Source: Cohnella sp. CFH 77786 | GTDB lineage: Bacteria; Bacillota; Bacilli; Paenibacillales; Paenibacillaceae | Direction: 5' to 3' | Assembly: GCF_019400745.1 (NCBI RefSeq) | Contig: NZ_WJIB01000014.1 | Coordinates: forward strand, 1 to 64,000 | DNA length: 64,000 nt | Part shown: positions 50,946-60,057 of the stretch, in pieces | Layout of the letters: each line of letters starts with the position of its first letter | How positions within the stretch are numbered: the stretch's first letter is position 1 | The notes under the pieces: generated by a model | Seen by the model: the letters and a program-made list of their open reading frames with translations, nothing else | What the model was told of the DNA's origin: nothing | Database searches by the model: none | Position numbers and translations under genes: made by a program

Positions 50946-52235
50946 ATGAGAATGGAACGGTTGACCTGTCTGTTTATCGCGATCCTATCCCTCTCTATAA
51001 TCGCAACCGGCTGCCGCTTCAATGGCGTTAAGGGCGGTTCTCCGTCCTCAGGTAAAGATGAAGTGACGATTACGTTATGGGCGTACGATAAAGGTGTCGA
51101 AGATAAGATTAACGAGGAATTCAACAAGATCTATCCGAATATTCACGTTAATGTCGTGTTGGTGAACTGGTCGGAGTATGATAATCGCTTTCGGCTTAAC
51201 CTGAGCACGGGTACGGACGTACCGGATATCGTGAAAGTCGAATCGTATTGGTGGGGCGATTGGCTGTCCATGGACGGAGTTTTCGAGGACCTGACGAAGT
51301 ATGGGATCGATCCCAACAACGTTTCGCCCGCATTCGCCGATGCGACAACAAATTCGCAGGGTGAATTCGTCATTCTCCCCGCGGCAACGGGAATCGCTTG
51401 CTTCTGGTACAACAAAGCGGTTGCCCGCCGATATTTGGGTACCGACGATCCGGCCCTTCTGGCCGAACGGATGAAGACGTGGGACGATTTGCTTGACATC
51501 GGGGAAACCATCAAAACGAAAAGCGGCGGAAAAGCCTATCTGTTTCCCGATACGATGTCCATCGAGGAGCTCCTCGTCGCCTCCGACAGGAGTTACCTCG
51601 ATGGCAACGTTGTTAGACTGAAGCAAAAGATACTCCCGAGGTTCCGGTTCATTGAAACTTTGCTGGACAGAGGATATATCGCCAAATTGCAGGATACCAA
51701 GCTGGAGCGTTCTTATACCGAAGATAACGTTCTGTTTTATCCATACGCAGATTGGCACGCGACCACCATTCAAAACGCGGATAAGAACGGCAAGGGGCGT
51801 TGGGGAGTATTAGCGCCGCCGGGCGGCGTGTTTTATCGCGGGGGCAACGGTTATGCGATGCCGAAGAAGTCCCGGCCTGAAAACAAAAAAGCCGCGGCCT
51901 TGCGCATGAACTTTGCTCTAACCAGACAAGGCTCCGAGGCGATCATTCATACGCATCAGTTCTCGGCTTACAAGGATGCCTATTCGAACGGGATTTTGAA
52001 CGAGACCGACCCCTACTTCAATGATCTTCTAACAAAAAAATTTTACGATTGGACAGTCGGACGAAATGTCAAGCCACAGTTCAATCCGTATAGCAATATC
52101 ATCGAAAAAGAGCTTCGCATGCAAGCTTATTACATGATGGTAGATAACATTGACGCCTCTAAAGCGATTGAGAACGCGATTCATGAGATCCGGGACCGTA
52201 CCGGGACAGGAATCCGAATCGGCGATGACGGTTGA
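50946..52235 (+). CDS. Family 1 extracellular solute-binding lipoprotein (sensor-associated)
   Basis: A 429-aa SBP with lipobox IIATGC (Cys22). It has VTITLWAYDKGVEDKINEEF and GKGRWGVLAPPGGVFYRGGN, closely paralleling the SBP at 45272 (ITVWTWW..., GKGRWGVFAPPGG). It is followed by HK and RR genes (43 bp gap), not by permeases, the same arrangement as at 25734. ATG 50946 follows AAGGTGG. The longer frame from 50898 would hide the signal peptide. It is predicted to hand ligand information to the adjacent kinase. Confidence 0.91.
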   Translation: MRMERLTCLFIAILSLSIIATGCRFNGVKGGSPSSGKDEVTITLWAYDKGVEDKINEEFNKIYPNIHVNVVLVNWSEYDNRFRLNLSTGTDVPDIVKVESYWWGDWLSMDGVFEDLTKYGIDPNNVSPAFADATTNSQGEFVILPAATGIACFWYNKAVARRYLGTDDPALLAERMKTWDDLLDIGETIKTKSGGKAYLFPDTMSIEELLVASDRSYLDGNVVRLKQKILPRFRFIETLLDRGYIAKLQDTKLERSYTEDNVLFYPYADWHATTIQNADKNGKGRWGVLAPPGGVFYRGGNGYAMPKKSRPENKKAAALRMNFALTRQGSEAIIHTHQFSAYKDAYSNGILNETDPYFNDLLTKKFYDWTVGRNVKPQFNPYSNIIEKELRMQAYYMMVDNIDASKAIENAIHEIRDRTGTGIRIGDDG

Positions 52236-52278
52236 TGAAACAAGGATCATATCGGCAGTCCATCGCCGGGAGGGTGCC

Positions 52279-54057
52279 ATGAGACGATTTATGGCCGGCT
52301 TGAAAATACGGCAGAAGATCTTCGTCAGTTTCTTGCTGTTGATTTCATTTTGCCTGTTTACGACACTTTACGTGACCTCGACACGGGTATCCGAAGTGAT
52401 TAGAGATAAAACGGTGAACTATTCTCTCCAGTTGGTCAGTAAAACCATGGAGAATATTGAATATTACTTGATAGACACCAAGTATTTGGCGAAAAATATC
52501 GCGCTTGACGAGCAAGTGAACCTGAAAGTGACGGAGTTATTGAAACCGAAATCGGCGGATTACCGGTCCAAGGAACAATTGGATACGGTGCTGAACAAAT
52601 ACAAGTATTTGAAGACGTATATTACGGATATTACGCTTGTAAACGATAATGGGAACGGCTCGGTGATCTACAATTCCGTCTACGACGACAAATATTCCAT
52701 CGCCGAGCAGAGTTGGTACGAGCATTTCAAGGAGTCCGGCGCGGATTCGCTGTTTACTGAAGTACACAAGTCCATCGTCCGGGATACGACCATGGGGTCG
52801 AGTCTCGATACGTTCACGTATTTTCAAAAGGTTTACGATCCGCAGCGTCCGACAAGGTACTTGTATACCATTGCGATCGAGTTGGACGCGAGAGTAATCG
52901 GAGACGCCTTGGCTCAGGTGAATTCCAACCAAGGCTGGATCAACCGGGTCTATAACGCGGATAACGATCCTATGAACGGAAACGGGAATTTCGGATTCCC
53001 GGATACTCTGGCCTTTTTCAGTCCGTCTGACAGCACGTCGAACCGGCAAGTACGAATGGGAGGCGACAAATATACGTTGCTTCAGAGCGGTTCCAGAGAC
53101 TACGGCTGGCGGATGATTAGCCTCGTTCCACAAAAGGCCATTATGTTCGAAGCGAATTCCATCCAGCTTTTCATTGCCCTGATCGGATTGGTGTTGCTCC
53201 TATTTGCCGTTTTCTTGTCGATTCGGATCTCGAAGAGCATTACCCGGCCGCTCATGCAGCTGATGAAGGCCATTAAGGAAATCGAGAAAGGGAACTTCGA
53301 TTTCAAGTCTAACGTGAATACCGGCGATGAATTCAAGGAGTTGAATGACGTCATCAATTCGATGGCGGTCAACATTAAAGAACTGCTGGTGCGGAACAAA
53401 GAAGAAGAGGAGTCCAAGAGAAAAGCGGAGTTAACGGCATTGCAAGCGCAAATCAATCCGCATTTCCTGTACAACACGCTGGAATCCCTGAATTGGTACG
53501 CGGTTCGCAAGAAGGAGCCGGAAATCAGCGAAGTCATCACGAATCTGGGCAAGTTTTTTCGGATCAGCCTGAGCAAGGGCAGCCAGTTCATCACGATAGA
53601 ACAAGAAATGGAGCATGCCAAAAGCTATTTAAGCATCCAGAAGTTCCGTAACGCGAATCGTTTTGATTCTTCCATTCATATGGATGAAGCCATAAAGGAG
53701 CGCTACTCGCCCAAGCTGATTTTGCAGCCGATTATCGAAAATGCCCTGATTCACGGCTTGCGGAACAAAGAATCGCCGGGACGCATCGATATCCGAGTCG
53801 AGAAGGAGGAGGACGGGGTGCTCTTTATCGTCTCCGATGACGGTCTTGGCATCCGGGAGGACAAGCTCGCGGAAATCCGGACCGCGCTTAGCGGGACGAA
53901 ATCGACCGGAACGGGCTCCTACGGATTGAAGAACGTTAACGAAAGAATACGGTTGTTTTTTGGAGCCTCATACGGCATACACATCGAGAGTCACGCAAAC
54001 GGAGGAACGGAGGTTCGCATTCGAATTCCCATCTTGACGGAGACGCCCGAGGACTAA
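52279..54057 (+). CDS. YesM-type sensor histidine kinase
   Basis: A 592-aa kinase. TM1 is at about residues 17-36 (FVSFLLLISFCLFTTLYVTS), with a large extracellular sensor (about 38-295), TM2 (about 297-317), HAMP, QINPHFLYNTLESL with phospho-acceptor His395, and HATPase motifs QPIIENALIHGL, DDGLGI and GSYGLKNV. ATG 52279 follows GGGAGGGTG. An open frame extends back to 52150 inside the SBP gene but has no ribosome site. Second of three genes, SBP-HK-RR. Confidence 0.93.
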   Translation: MRRFMAGLKIRQKIFVSFLLLISFCLFTTLYVTSTRVSEVIRDKTVNYSLQLVSKTMENIEYYLIDTKYLAKNIALDEQVNLKVTELLKPKSADYRSKEQLDTVLNKYKYLKTYITDITLVNDNGNGSVIYNSVYDDKYSIAEQSWYEHFKESGADSLFTEVHKSIVRDTTMGSSLDTFTYFQKVYDPQRPTRYLYTIAIELDARVIGDALAQVNSNQGWINRVYNADNDPMNGNGNFGFPDTLAFFSPSDSTSNRQVRMGGDKYTLLQSGSRDYGWRMISLVPQKAIMFEANSIQLFIALIGLVLLLFAVFLSIRISKSITRPLMQLMKAIKEIEKGNFDFKSNVNTGDEFKELNDVINSMAVNIKELLVRNKEEEESKRKAELTALQAQINPHFLYNTLESLNWYAVRKKEPEISEVITNLGKFFRISLSKGSQFITIEQEMEHAKSYLSIQKFRNANRFDSSIHMDEAIKERYSPKLILQPIIENALIHGLRNKESPGRIDIRVEKEEDGVLFIVSDDGLGIREDKLAEIRTALSGTKSTGTGSYGLKNVNERIRLFFGASYGIHIESHANGGTEVRIRIPILTETPED

Positions 54058-54085
54058 GGGCAGATCATCCTGCGGAGGAGCCAAT

Positions 54086-55699
54086 ATGCTGAAAGTAATG
54101 GTTGTCGATGACGAGGAGAACATCCGGCTCGGGATTGTCGAAGGAATCGATTGGGGAAGCTATGGACTGGAAGTCGCGTGTCAGGCCGAGAACGGCCGTG
54201 TGGCACTGGAACTAGCAGAGCGGCACAGACCTGACATTATTCTGCTGGATATCAATATGCCTTTCGTCAACGGGTTGGAATTTTCGAAACAAGCAAGACA
54301 ATTTTTGCCCGATAGTTTCATCATTATCTTGAGCGGTTACAGCGACTTCGAATACGCCAAGGAATCCATCAAATATGGCGTTAGCGAGTATTTACTGAAG
54401 CCCGTTTCCCCCGGAGAGCTGATGGAAGCGATCTTGAAAGCACGTGACATGCTGACGGAAAACATCCGCAAAGAACAGTACCTGAACGGGTTAAAGCAGC
54501 AGTTTCTCCAATCCATTCCGGCTCTTCGGGAAAAATGGGTATACGACCTCCTTCATTCCAGTTATTTGGAAAACGAATCCGTTATGAAAGATAAGCTCGG
54601 ATGGCTGGGCATTGATTTCCCATCCGATAAATTCGCCGTATGCGTTATCCGGATCGAAGATTTGGCCGAACGATCGTCCGGCAGGGAAGAGGACAAGCAG
54701 CTGTTCCTATACGCGGTCAAAAATATATGCGACGAAATTCTGAGCCGAAATGCTTGGGGGTTGTCGGTCGTTACGAATGAAGGACTCCTGGAGGGACTGC
54801 TTAGTCTGGATGGAGAAGATGGGGAATCTTATCGAAGGGAGCTTCAACTGAAAGCGGAAGGGATGGAAAAGAGCATCCGGGAATTTCTCGGCTTGACGGT
54901 CACGGTGCGATTCGGTTCCGTCTATTCGGGTTACAGCCAGATCGCTTACTCGTATAGGGAAGCTTACTCCTCCGTTCAGCTGAAAAGACCGGGCAAGGAA
55001 CATGAAGAAAGCGCTAAGGGAGTCGGCAGGTCGGCTTCCGTTCTGGCGCTTGTGTTTCCGTATGACAAAGAACAGGAAATGATTCGTTATTTAAAAGCCA
55101 TGAATGAAAAGGCGGTAAATGCGGCAGCCGATCTGTTGGACGAGATCGAAGCCAATGAGCTGATTGCAGGGGATCCGGAACATTTGGCCGCAGCGGCCAT
55201 CCAAATCGTGGGAACTGTACGCAAGCTGTTGACAGACAGCGGGATTCCTGTCGAAGAGGAGGAAGGGCTGCACGAGCCGCCAGGTGCTGCTGGAGGCTTC
55301 AAGGCCGAAGATCCTGCCGAGATCCGAGCCAAGTTATTAAGGCATGTCTCATCCGCGTTGCATGGGATCATCAAAGCCAAAGGCAAGCCTTATCGGATCG
55401 AAATCGAGCAGGTCAAACGCTATATCGAGGAAAACTACGACAAGGACATCTCCCTCAAGGATCTTTCTTCGAGAGTCTATATGAATCCGAACTACTTGTG
55501 CACGATTTTCAAAAACGAAGTCGGAGAAACGATCAACCATTACATGACTCGGGTTCGGATGGAGAAAGCGATGAGGATGCTTCGAGAGACCGATCTGAAA
55601 GTGTTCGAGATCGCGGAGCGCGTCGGATACTCGAATACGAATTATTTCAGCTACACGTTCAAGAAATATACGGGAACGGCTCCGATTGAGTATCGGTAG
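54086..55699 (+). CDS. YesN-type response regulator with AraC DNA-binding domain
   Basis: A 537-aa regulator. The receiver (residues 3-120) has Asp55 in IILLDINMPFVNG and EYLLKPV. A long middle segment precedes the AraC HTH pair at about 435-535 (SLKDLSSRVYMNPNYLCTIF, then VGYSNTNYFSYTF). ATG follows GCGGAGGAG by about 7 nt. The likely target is the transporter/GH5 locus. It ends in a terminator at 55748. Confidence 0.94.
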   Translation: MLKVMVVDDEENIRLGIVEGIDWGSYGLEVACQAENGRVALELAERHRPDIILLDINMPFVNGLEFSKQARQFLPDSFIIILSGYSDFEYAKESIKYGVSEYLLKPVSPGELMEAILKARDMLTENIRKEQYLNGLKQQFLQSIPALREKWVYDLLHSSYLENESVMKDKLGWLGIDFPSDKFAVCVIRIEDLAERSSGREEDKQLFLYAVKNICDEILSRNAWGLSVVTNEGLLEGLLSLDGEDGESYRRELQLKAEGMEKSIREFLGLTVTVRFGSVYSGYSQIAYSYREAYSSVQLKRPGKEHEESAKGVGRSASVLALVFPYDKEQEMIRYLKAMNEKAVNAAADLLDEIEANELIAGDPEHLAAAAIQIVGTVRKLLTDSGIPVEEEEGLHEPPGAAGGFKAEDPAEIRAKLLRHVSSALHGIIKAKGKPYRIEIEQVKRYIEENYDKDISLKDLSSRVYMNPNYLCTIFKNEVGETINHYMTRVRMEKAMRMLRETDLKVFEIAERVGYSNTNYFSYTFKKYTGTAPIEYR

Positions 55700-55747
55700 T
55701 TTTGAGCACTGCTTTTTTTGGACAATTGATCAGGATCGGAACCAGTT

Positions 55748-55776
55748 AAAGCCCCGTCGAATGGACGGGGTTTATT
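55748..55776 (+). terminator. Terminator after RR gene
   Basis: CCCCGTC (55752-55758) pairs with GACGGGG (55764-55770), extended by AA/TT, followed by TTTATTT. Confidence 0.75.
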
Positions 55777-55820
55777 TGGTGATTCAGAAAGTATAAAATC
55801 TGCGATACTTTTCTGAATCA

Positions 55821-55872
55821 CTTCGATAAAACGTCTATCCGTCAGAAAAGGACGGCGTAGCAGTTTTACTTA
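55821..55872. repeat. Dispersed palindromic element, diverged copy 3
   Basis: CTTCGATAAAACG at 55821-55833 and AGTTTTACTT at 55862-55871 match the ends of copies 1 and 2 (CTTCGATAAAAACG...CGTTTTTACTT). An internal stem CCGTC/GACGG is present. It overlaps the last codons of the AraC gene on the minus strand. Confidence 0.5.
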
Positions 55873-56657
55873 GGCTGCTTCCTGTATTCTGTCGGTGTAA
55901 GCCCGAATTTCGCTTTAAACTGTCTCATAAGATGGAAGGCATTGCTGTATCCGCTTTGCGCAGCAATCGAGTCGAGCGGTAAATCTGTTGTTGCCAGCAG
56001 AGCCGTTGCACACTGAAGGCGGCTATGAATAATGTCGGTCATCACATTGACTCCGAACATTTTTTTGTAGGTGTGCTGGAAACTCGACAAGCTCATGGAT
56101 AGTTCATCAGCCAACTCTTTGACAGAGGGGATTGACGCAGGGTTGCTGCGAATACGGATGCGGACGTTAATCATACATTCATATTTCGCAGAAGTCTTTG
56201 CCGAAGGAAAGTGAAGCCCCATATGAAGTTTGCGGCTGAGCTGAATAAAGAAAATATTCAAATAATGCTTGATAGCATCTTTACTGTGAGGACCCGCCGT
56301 ATAAAATTCATAAGTCATTTTCTGTACAATTGACGATATCTCGGATATATCCCCTAACCACGTAACCGTGTTATAGGGGATATTAAGTTTGCCGAAAAAT
56401 TCCTTATCCTCGTCGTCTACACTGAAATAGAACCAGTCGTCCACGTACTTATCACCATATGTACGATAATGCTGGGGAGCATCGCTCGTATACAGAATAA
56501 AGGAATTTTCCTTCGTGATCACTTCTTTGCCGTTTTGCATAAAGACGGCAGGCGTTTTGATCAGCAATAGAATCCAAACGCTGCCAATGCCGTTTGGGCG
56601 ATCGATCGCAAAGGTTTTGCCATGGGAATGATGATATCCGATCACGTGTAAGTCCAT
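55866..56657 (-). CDS. AraC-family transcriptional regulator
   Basis: A 263-aa regulator with an N-terminal cupin-like sensing domain (about 1-140) and a C-terminal AraC HTH pair (about 163-258: SVKELADELSMSLSSFQHTY, then SGYSNAFHLMRQFKAKFGL). It is divergent from the GH5 glucanase gene, with 149 bp between the starts, so it is probably its regulator. AAAGGAA lies about 10 nt upstream of the ATG. The 3' end overlaps palindromic element copy 3. Confidence 0.92.
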   Translation of the reverse strand: MDLHVIGYHHSHGKTFAIDRPNGIGSVWILLLIKTPAVFMQNGKEVITKENSFILYTSDAPQHYRTYGDKYVDDWFYFSVDDEDKEFFGKLNIPYNTVTWLGDISEISSIVQKMTYEFYTAGPHSKDAIKHYLNIFFIQLSRKLHMGLHFPSAKTSAKYECMINVRIRIRSNPASIPSVKELADELSMSLSSFQHTYKKMFGVNVMTDIIHSRLQCATALLATTDLPLDSIAAQSGYSNAFHLMRQFKAKFGLTPTEYRKQPK

Positions 56658-56806
56658 GATAACGGCTTCCTTTCAAAAGCAACAAGGATAGGTACTTTGA
56701 ATTCATATCATTGCAGAAAATGTTATCATATTATGCGCATTTCGCTATCGGGCCTCGTAACGACATATATTATATTTAAAAAAATGGTACAAAAAAGGGA
56801 GTACAA

Positions 56807-57937
56807 ATGAACAAGAGATCGATCTTGCCCATCCTATTCATTACAGCGCTTTCAATGTTAGCAGCTTGTTCCAATGAGGAAAGGGGTGCGCCCATGCGAG
56901 AGATCACAACAATGGAGCTTGTCAAAGAAATGGGAATCGGCATGAATTTGGGCAACACGTTTGAATCCACGGGCGACTGGATTAAGGGCACCAGTGTTAC
57001 AAGTTATGAAACTGCCTGGGGCAGTCCCGTTATTACGGAGGCAATGATTAAGGGGTATGCAAACGAAGGTTTTGGCGTCCTTCGAATTCCCGTATCGTGG
57101 TCAAATATGATGGGCGAGGATTACACGATCCATCCTGACTATCTGGCCCGGGTAAAAGAAGTTGTGGATTGGGCACTGGACAGCGGTATGTATGTTATTC
57201 TGAATCTTCACTGGGACGGCGGCTGGTTTGAGAAATTTCCGACAGAAAAAGAACAATCCATGTACAAATATACACGCATATGGAAGCAGGTTGCGGATTC
57301 GTTTAAAAACTATGACGATCATCTGATGCTCGAGTCTTTCAATGAGGAAGGGGTATGGCCCGATTTATGGAATGTCTACGGCAGCGATGATACCAACAAA
57401 GAAGAAGCTTATGCGCTGCTGAATGAGATCAATCAGACATTCGTAGATACTGTGCGCGGTTCCGGAGGCAACAATAAACGACGCCACCTGTTGATTGCCG
57501 GCTATACAACGGACATCGTGAGGACCGTCGATGAACTGTATAAGCTGCCCAAAGATCCCCAAAAACGCCTTGCGGTATCGATCCATTATTACACGCCTCC
57601 AACATTCGCCATTCTGGATGAGGATGCGAGCTGGGGAAAAGCGCGTGCGGAGTGGGGTACGGAAGAAGATTTCGCCGAGTTAAACAAGCTCATGGAAATG
57701 GTGAAAACACGTTTCATTGACGAAGGCATCCCCGTAATCATGGGAGAGTTTGGTGTAGCTACAAAAAATAAGACGCCAGCAATGATACGGCTCTATCTTA
57801 CGTCGGTGGCCAAGGCCGCATATTCCCGAGGAATTACCCCGGTTTTATGGGATGTTACAAAAGTACTTTACAACCGAGATACCTACGAAATGTATGATAA
57901 GGTGCTGCTTGAGCAGCTTATGGCTATCAAACGATAG
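56807..57937 (+). CDS. Glycoside hydrolase family 5 endoglucanase, lipoprotein
   Basis: A 376-aa enzyme predicted to cut beta-1,4-glucans (or related beta-glycans) outside the cell. It has a lipoprotein signal (MLAAC, Cys22), then a GH5 barrel with GIGMNLGNTFES, acid/base Glu180 in LESFNEEG, HYYTPP and nucleophile Glu314 in IMGEFGV. Retention on the membrane as a lipoprotein suits a cell that feeds oligosaccharides to the neighbouring ABC transporter. AAAGGGAG stands 6 nt before the ATG. Terminator at 57946. Confidence 0.93.
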   Translation: MNKRSILPILFITALSMLAACSNEERGAPMREITTMELVKEMGIGMNLGNTFESTGDWIKGTSVTSYETAWGSPVITEAMIKGYANEGFGVLRIPVSWSNMMGEDYTIHPDYLARVKEVVDWALDSGMYVILNLHWDGGWFEKFPTEKEQSMYKYTRIWKQVADSFKNYDDHLMLESFNEEGVWPDLWNVYGSDDTNKEEAYALLNEINQTFVDTVRGSGGNNKRRHLLIAGYTTDIVRTVDELYKLPKDPQKRLAVSIHYYTPPTFAILDEDASWGKARAEWGTEEDFAELNKLMEMVKTRFIDEGIPVIMGEFGVATKNKTPAMIRLYLTSVAKAAYSRGITPVLWDVTKVLYNRDTYEMYDKVLLEQLMAIKR

Positions 57938-57945
57938 AATTTACC

Positions 57946-57976
57946 AAACCGTCACTTGATGTGGCGGTTTTGTTTG
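57946..57976 (+). terminator. Rho-independent terminator after GH5 gene
   Basis: AAACCGTCAC (57946-57955) pairs with GTGGCGGTTT (57961-57970) around TTGAT, followed by TGTTTGTT. Beyond it, 57977-58157 shows no supportable gene. Confidence 0.85.
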
Positions 57977-58157
57977 TTGGATGGGCAGTCCGCCTTATTC
58001 TAACCGGAACGCCGTATCGCTCGCGGATTTTGATGCACGTCTCCGCTGATGGGGCTTTGTTTTTGATTAAGCCTGCTTGAGCGCCTCTGGTTAACGACGA
58101 AAGACATGTTCGGTCATTTATCGAATCTGGAGACGACTTCCTGCGACGGCGGATTTC

Positions 58158-58345
58158 TCAAGCCTTGAACCTAATATTGTAGTAAGATGAAACAAGGTTA
58201 TGATTTTCGTAATGGAAATACTCCTGCCATTCATTCAAGCCCTCATCCATCCGATAAGCCTTGAATCCTTCGGACTGCAATTTATGTGCGGCCTGCGCCG
58301 AGTAGATACATAACGGGCCTCTGCAGCAGGCATCATTTCGGCGTT
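58158..58345 (-). pseudogene. Rhodanese-domain remnant (ArsR-rhodanese type)
   Basis: On the minus strand the frame reads ACCRGPLCIYSAQAAHKLQS, then GFKAYRMDEGLNEWQEYF, ending at a TGA (58158-58160). This is the C-terminal rhodanese active-site loop seen in regulators that fuse an ArsR HTH to a rhodanese. The expected YCRGPYC is present as CCRGPLC, with the catalytic Cys retained. Upstream sequence is lost and contains a stop. It is probably the remnant of a regulator divergent from the MFS gene at 58417. Confidence 0.65.
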
Positions 58346-58416
58346 TCGGGGCAAATCAGTTGCGCCATACAAGACGAAGAGGCGCCCTACGGAGTTTTAA
58401 TAGAAGGAGAATACAC

Positions 58417-59730
58417 ATGTCAGAGGTTCCTTTACCCATTGAAGCAACAATGAAAAGCCTCCCCGATCCGCTAAAGGAATACGTAGTATCCCCCGAGAAG
58501 CAGCGACAGTTGTATAAAAGGACACTGTTGATCGTGATCGCTTCTCAAATTTTTGGCGGGGCGGGGTTGGCCGCAGGGATCACGGTAGGGGCACTGCTGG
58601 CGCAAGATATGCTGGGAACGGATGGTTATGCAGGGGTTCCTACGGCCTTATTCACGTTAGGTTCTGCCGCCGCGGCACTTTTGGTCGGTCGCCTTTCCCA
58701 GCGTATGGGCCGCCGCGCCGGGCTTGCTGCCGGTTTTATGGCGGGGGGGATTGGCGCCGCAGGTGTCGTCCTGGCAGCCATTCTCGATCATGTGCCGCTG
58801 CTCTTTCTTTCTTTGTTGGTCTACGGTGCCGGTACGGCGACAAACTTGCAGGCGCGTTATGCCGGTACGGATTTGTCGCTCCCGACACAGCGGGCAAAAG
58901 CGATTAGTGCCGCCATGGTCTTCACGACATTCGGTGCGGTGGCCGGACCGAATCTGGTCAATGTGACAGGCAGGGCAGCAACTTTCATGGGCGCCCCTGC
59001 GCTGTCGGGTCCATTTATGCTCGCAGCCACGGCCTATGTTTTGGCTGGGCTGGTTCTTCTTTTGTTTCTCCGTCCCGATCCGCTCTTGGTCGCCAAAGCC
59101 ATTGCAGATGTAGAGCGGGTCAAGGAAGGGAAAAGCAGCGGGGAGGGAACGCGGGAGGCTGAACTGCGCGTTCATAAACCAGGCATCGTCGTGGGCGCAA
59201 CGGTGATGGTGTTAACCCAAATCGTCATGATCGCGATAATGACCATGACGCCGGTTCACATGAAGCATCACGGGCTTGGACTTGGCGAGGTGGGCATCGT
59301 GATCGGCATCCATGTTGCCGCGATGTTTTTGCCTTCCCTCATCACCGGCGTTCTCGTCGATAAATACGGGCGTATGATGATGTCTTACGCCTCCGGTGTT
59401 ACCTTGCTCTTGGCCGGTTTAACGGCTGCATTCGCGCCGGGCGATTCGTTGGGTCTGCTCATTCTGGCGCTGGCTCTGCTTGGTTTGGGCTGGAATTTCG
59501 GCTTAATTAGCGGGACGGCAGCCATCGTCGATGCCACGCCGCCGCAAATCAGAGCGAAGACGCAAGGCACGGTGGATGTACTGATCGCATTGGCTGGTGC
59601 ATCTGGAGGCTCGTTGTCCGGCATGGTTGTGGCCCACTCCAGCTATTCCACGCTCTCTTTGGCCGGCGGGTTCCTATCCTTGCTTTTGATTCCGGTTGTC
59701 GTCTGGTCCCGGAGTCAGAAGAAGGCATAA
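58417..59730 (+). CDS. Major facilitator superfamily transporter
   Basis: A 437-aa protein with 12 predicted transmembrane helices, a typical MFS motif A-like loop (GRLSQRMGRRAGLAAGF) after TM2, and a central cytoplasmic loop (ADVERVKEGKSSGEGTREAE). ATG 58417 follows AGAAGGAGA. The longer frame from 58360 overlaps debris of the rhodanese gene. The substrate is unknown. The neighbouring ArsR-rhodanese remnant would fit a drug or sulfur/metalloid efflux role, but this is weak. Confidence 0.9.
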   Translation: MSEVPLPIEATMKSLPDPLKEYVVSPEKQRQLYKRTLLIVIASQIFGGAGLAAGITVGALLAQDMLGTDGYAGVPTALFTLGSAAAALLVGRLSQRMGRRAGLAAGFMAGGIGAAGVVLAAILDHVPLLFLSLLVYGAGTATNLQARYAGTDLSLPTQRAKAISAAMVFTTFGAVAGPNLVNVTGRAATFMGAPALSGPFMLAATAYVLAGLVLLLFLRPDPLLVAKAIADVERVKEGKSSGEGTREAELRVHKPGIVVGATVMVLTQIVMIAIMTMTPVHMKHHGLGLGEVGIVIGIHVAAMFLPSLITGVLVDKYGRMMMSYASGVTLLLAGLTAAFAPGDSLGLLILALALLGLGWNFGLISGTAAIVDATPPQIRAKTQGTVDVLIALAGASGGSLSGMVVAHSSYSTLSLAGGFLSLLLIPVVVWSRSQKKA

Positions 59731-59761
59731 CGGGTTGTTCTAAATGGAATAAAAGGGTGTT

Positions 59762-59797
59762 AAAGAGACCGCCATTGGTATGAATTGGCGGTCTTTA
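59762..59797 (+). terminator. Rho-independent terminator after MFS gene
   Basis: AGACCGCCA (59766-59774) pairs with TGGCGGTCT (59786-59794), followed by a short T-rich tail. Confidence 0.8.
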
Positions 59798-59927
59798 TCT
59801 TTCGGAAATCGAAAAGTCACAACACTAGGATATATGAACGCAGCAGTGACCTGGCCCACTGCTGAATCGGAGACAAAAATGACAAAAATAGTGCAATTTA
59901 ATAGAAAAAATAAAAGTTCAATCATAA

Positions 59928-59941
59928 ATAAAACGCTTACA
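59928..59941. promoter_or_regulatory. Candidate cre-like site upstream of GH39-like gene
   Basis: On the minus strand TGTAAGCGTTTTAT fits the cre core TGTAANCGNT but misses the conserved C near the 3' end. The remainder of 59798-60057 has no credible gene. Confidence 0.35.
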
Positions 59942-60057
59942 ATGGTAAACGAAGAGCGCATGTAAAGACTTGGAAATGGAAGAAGGTGATCACGGAGTTC
60001 ATCTTAGCCAATCTGGAAGGACATCTGTTTTCTATTCCAGCAAAGGTGGTGTTTGAA

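Noticed and set aside
57977-58157. Minus-strand peptide resembling a short HTH (LIKNKAPSAETCIKIRERYG)
   Set aside because: The similarity to XRE proteins is too short and no start or complete domain is present.
59780-59965. 61-codon open frame after the MFS gene
   Set aside because: It begins inside the terminator stem and has no ribosome site or family resemblance.
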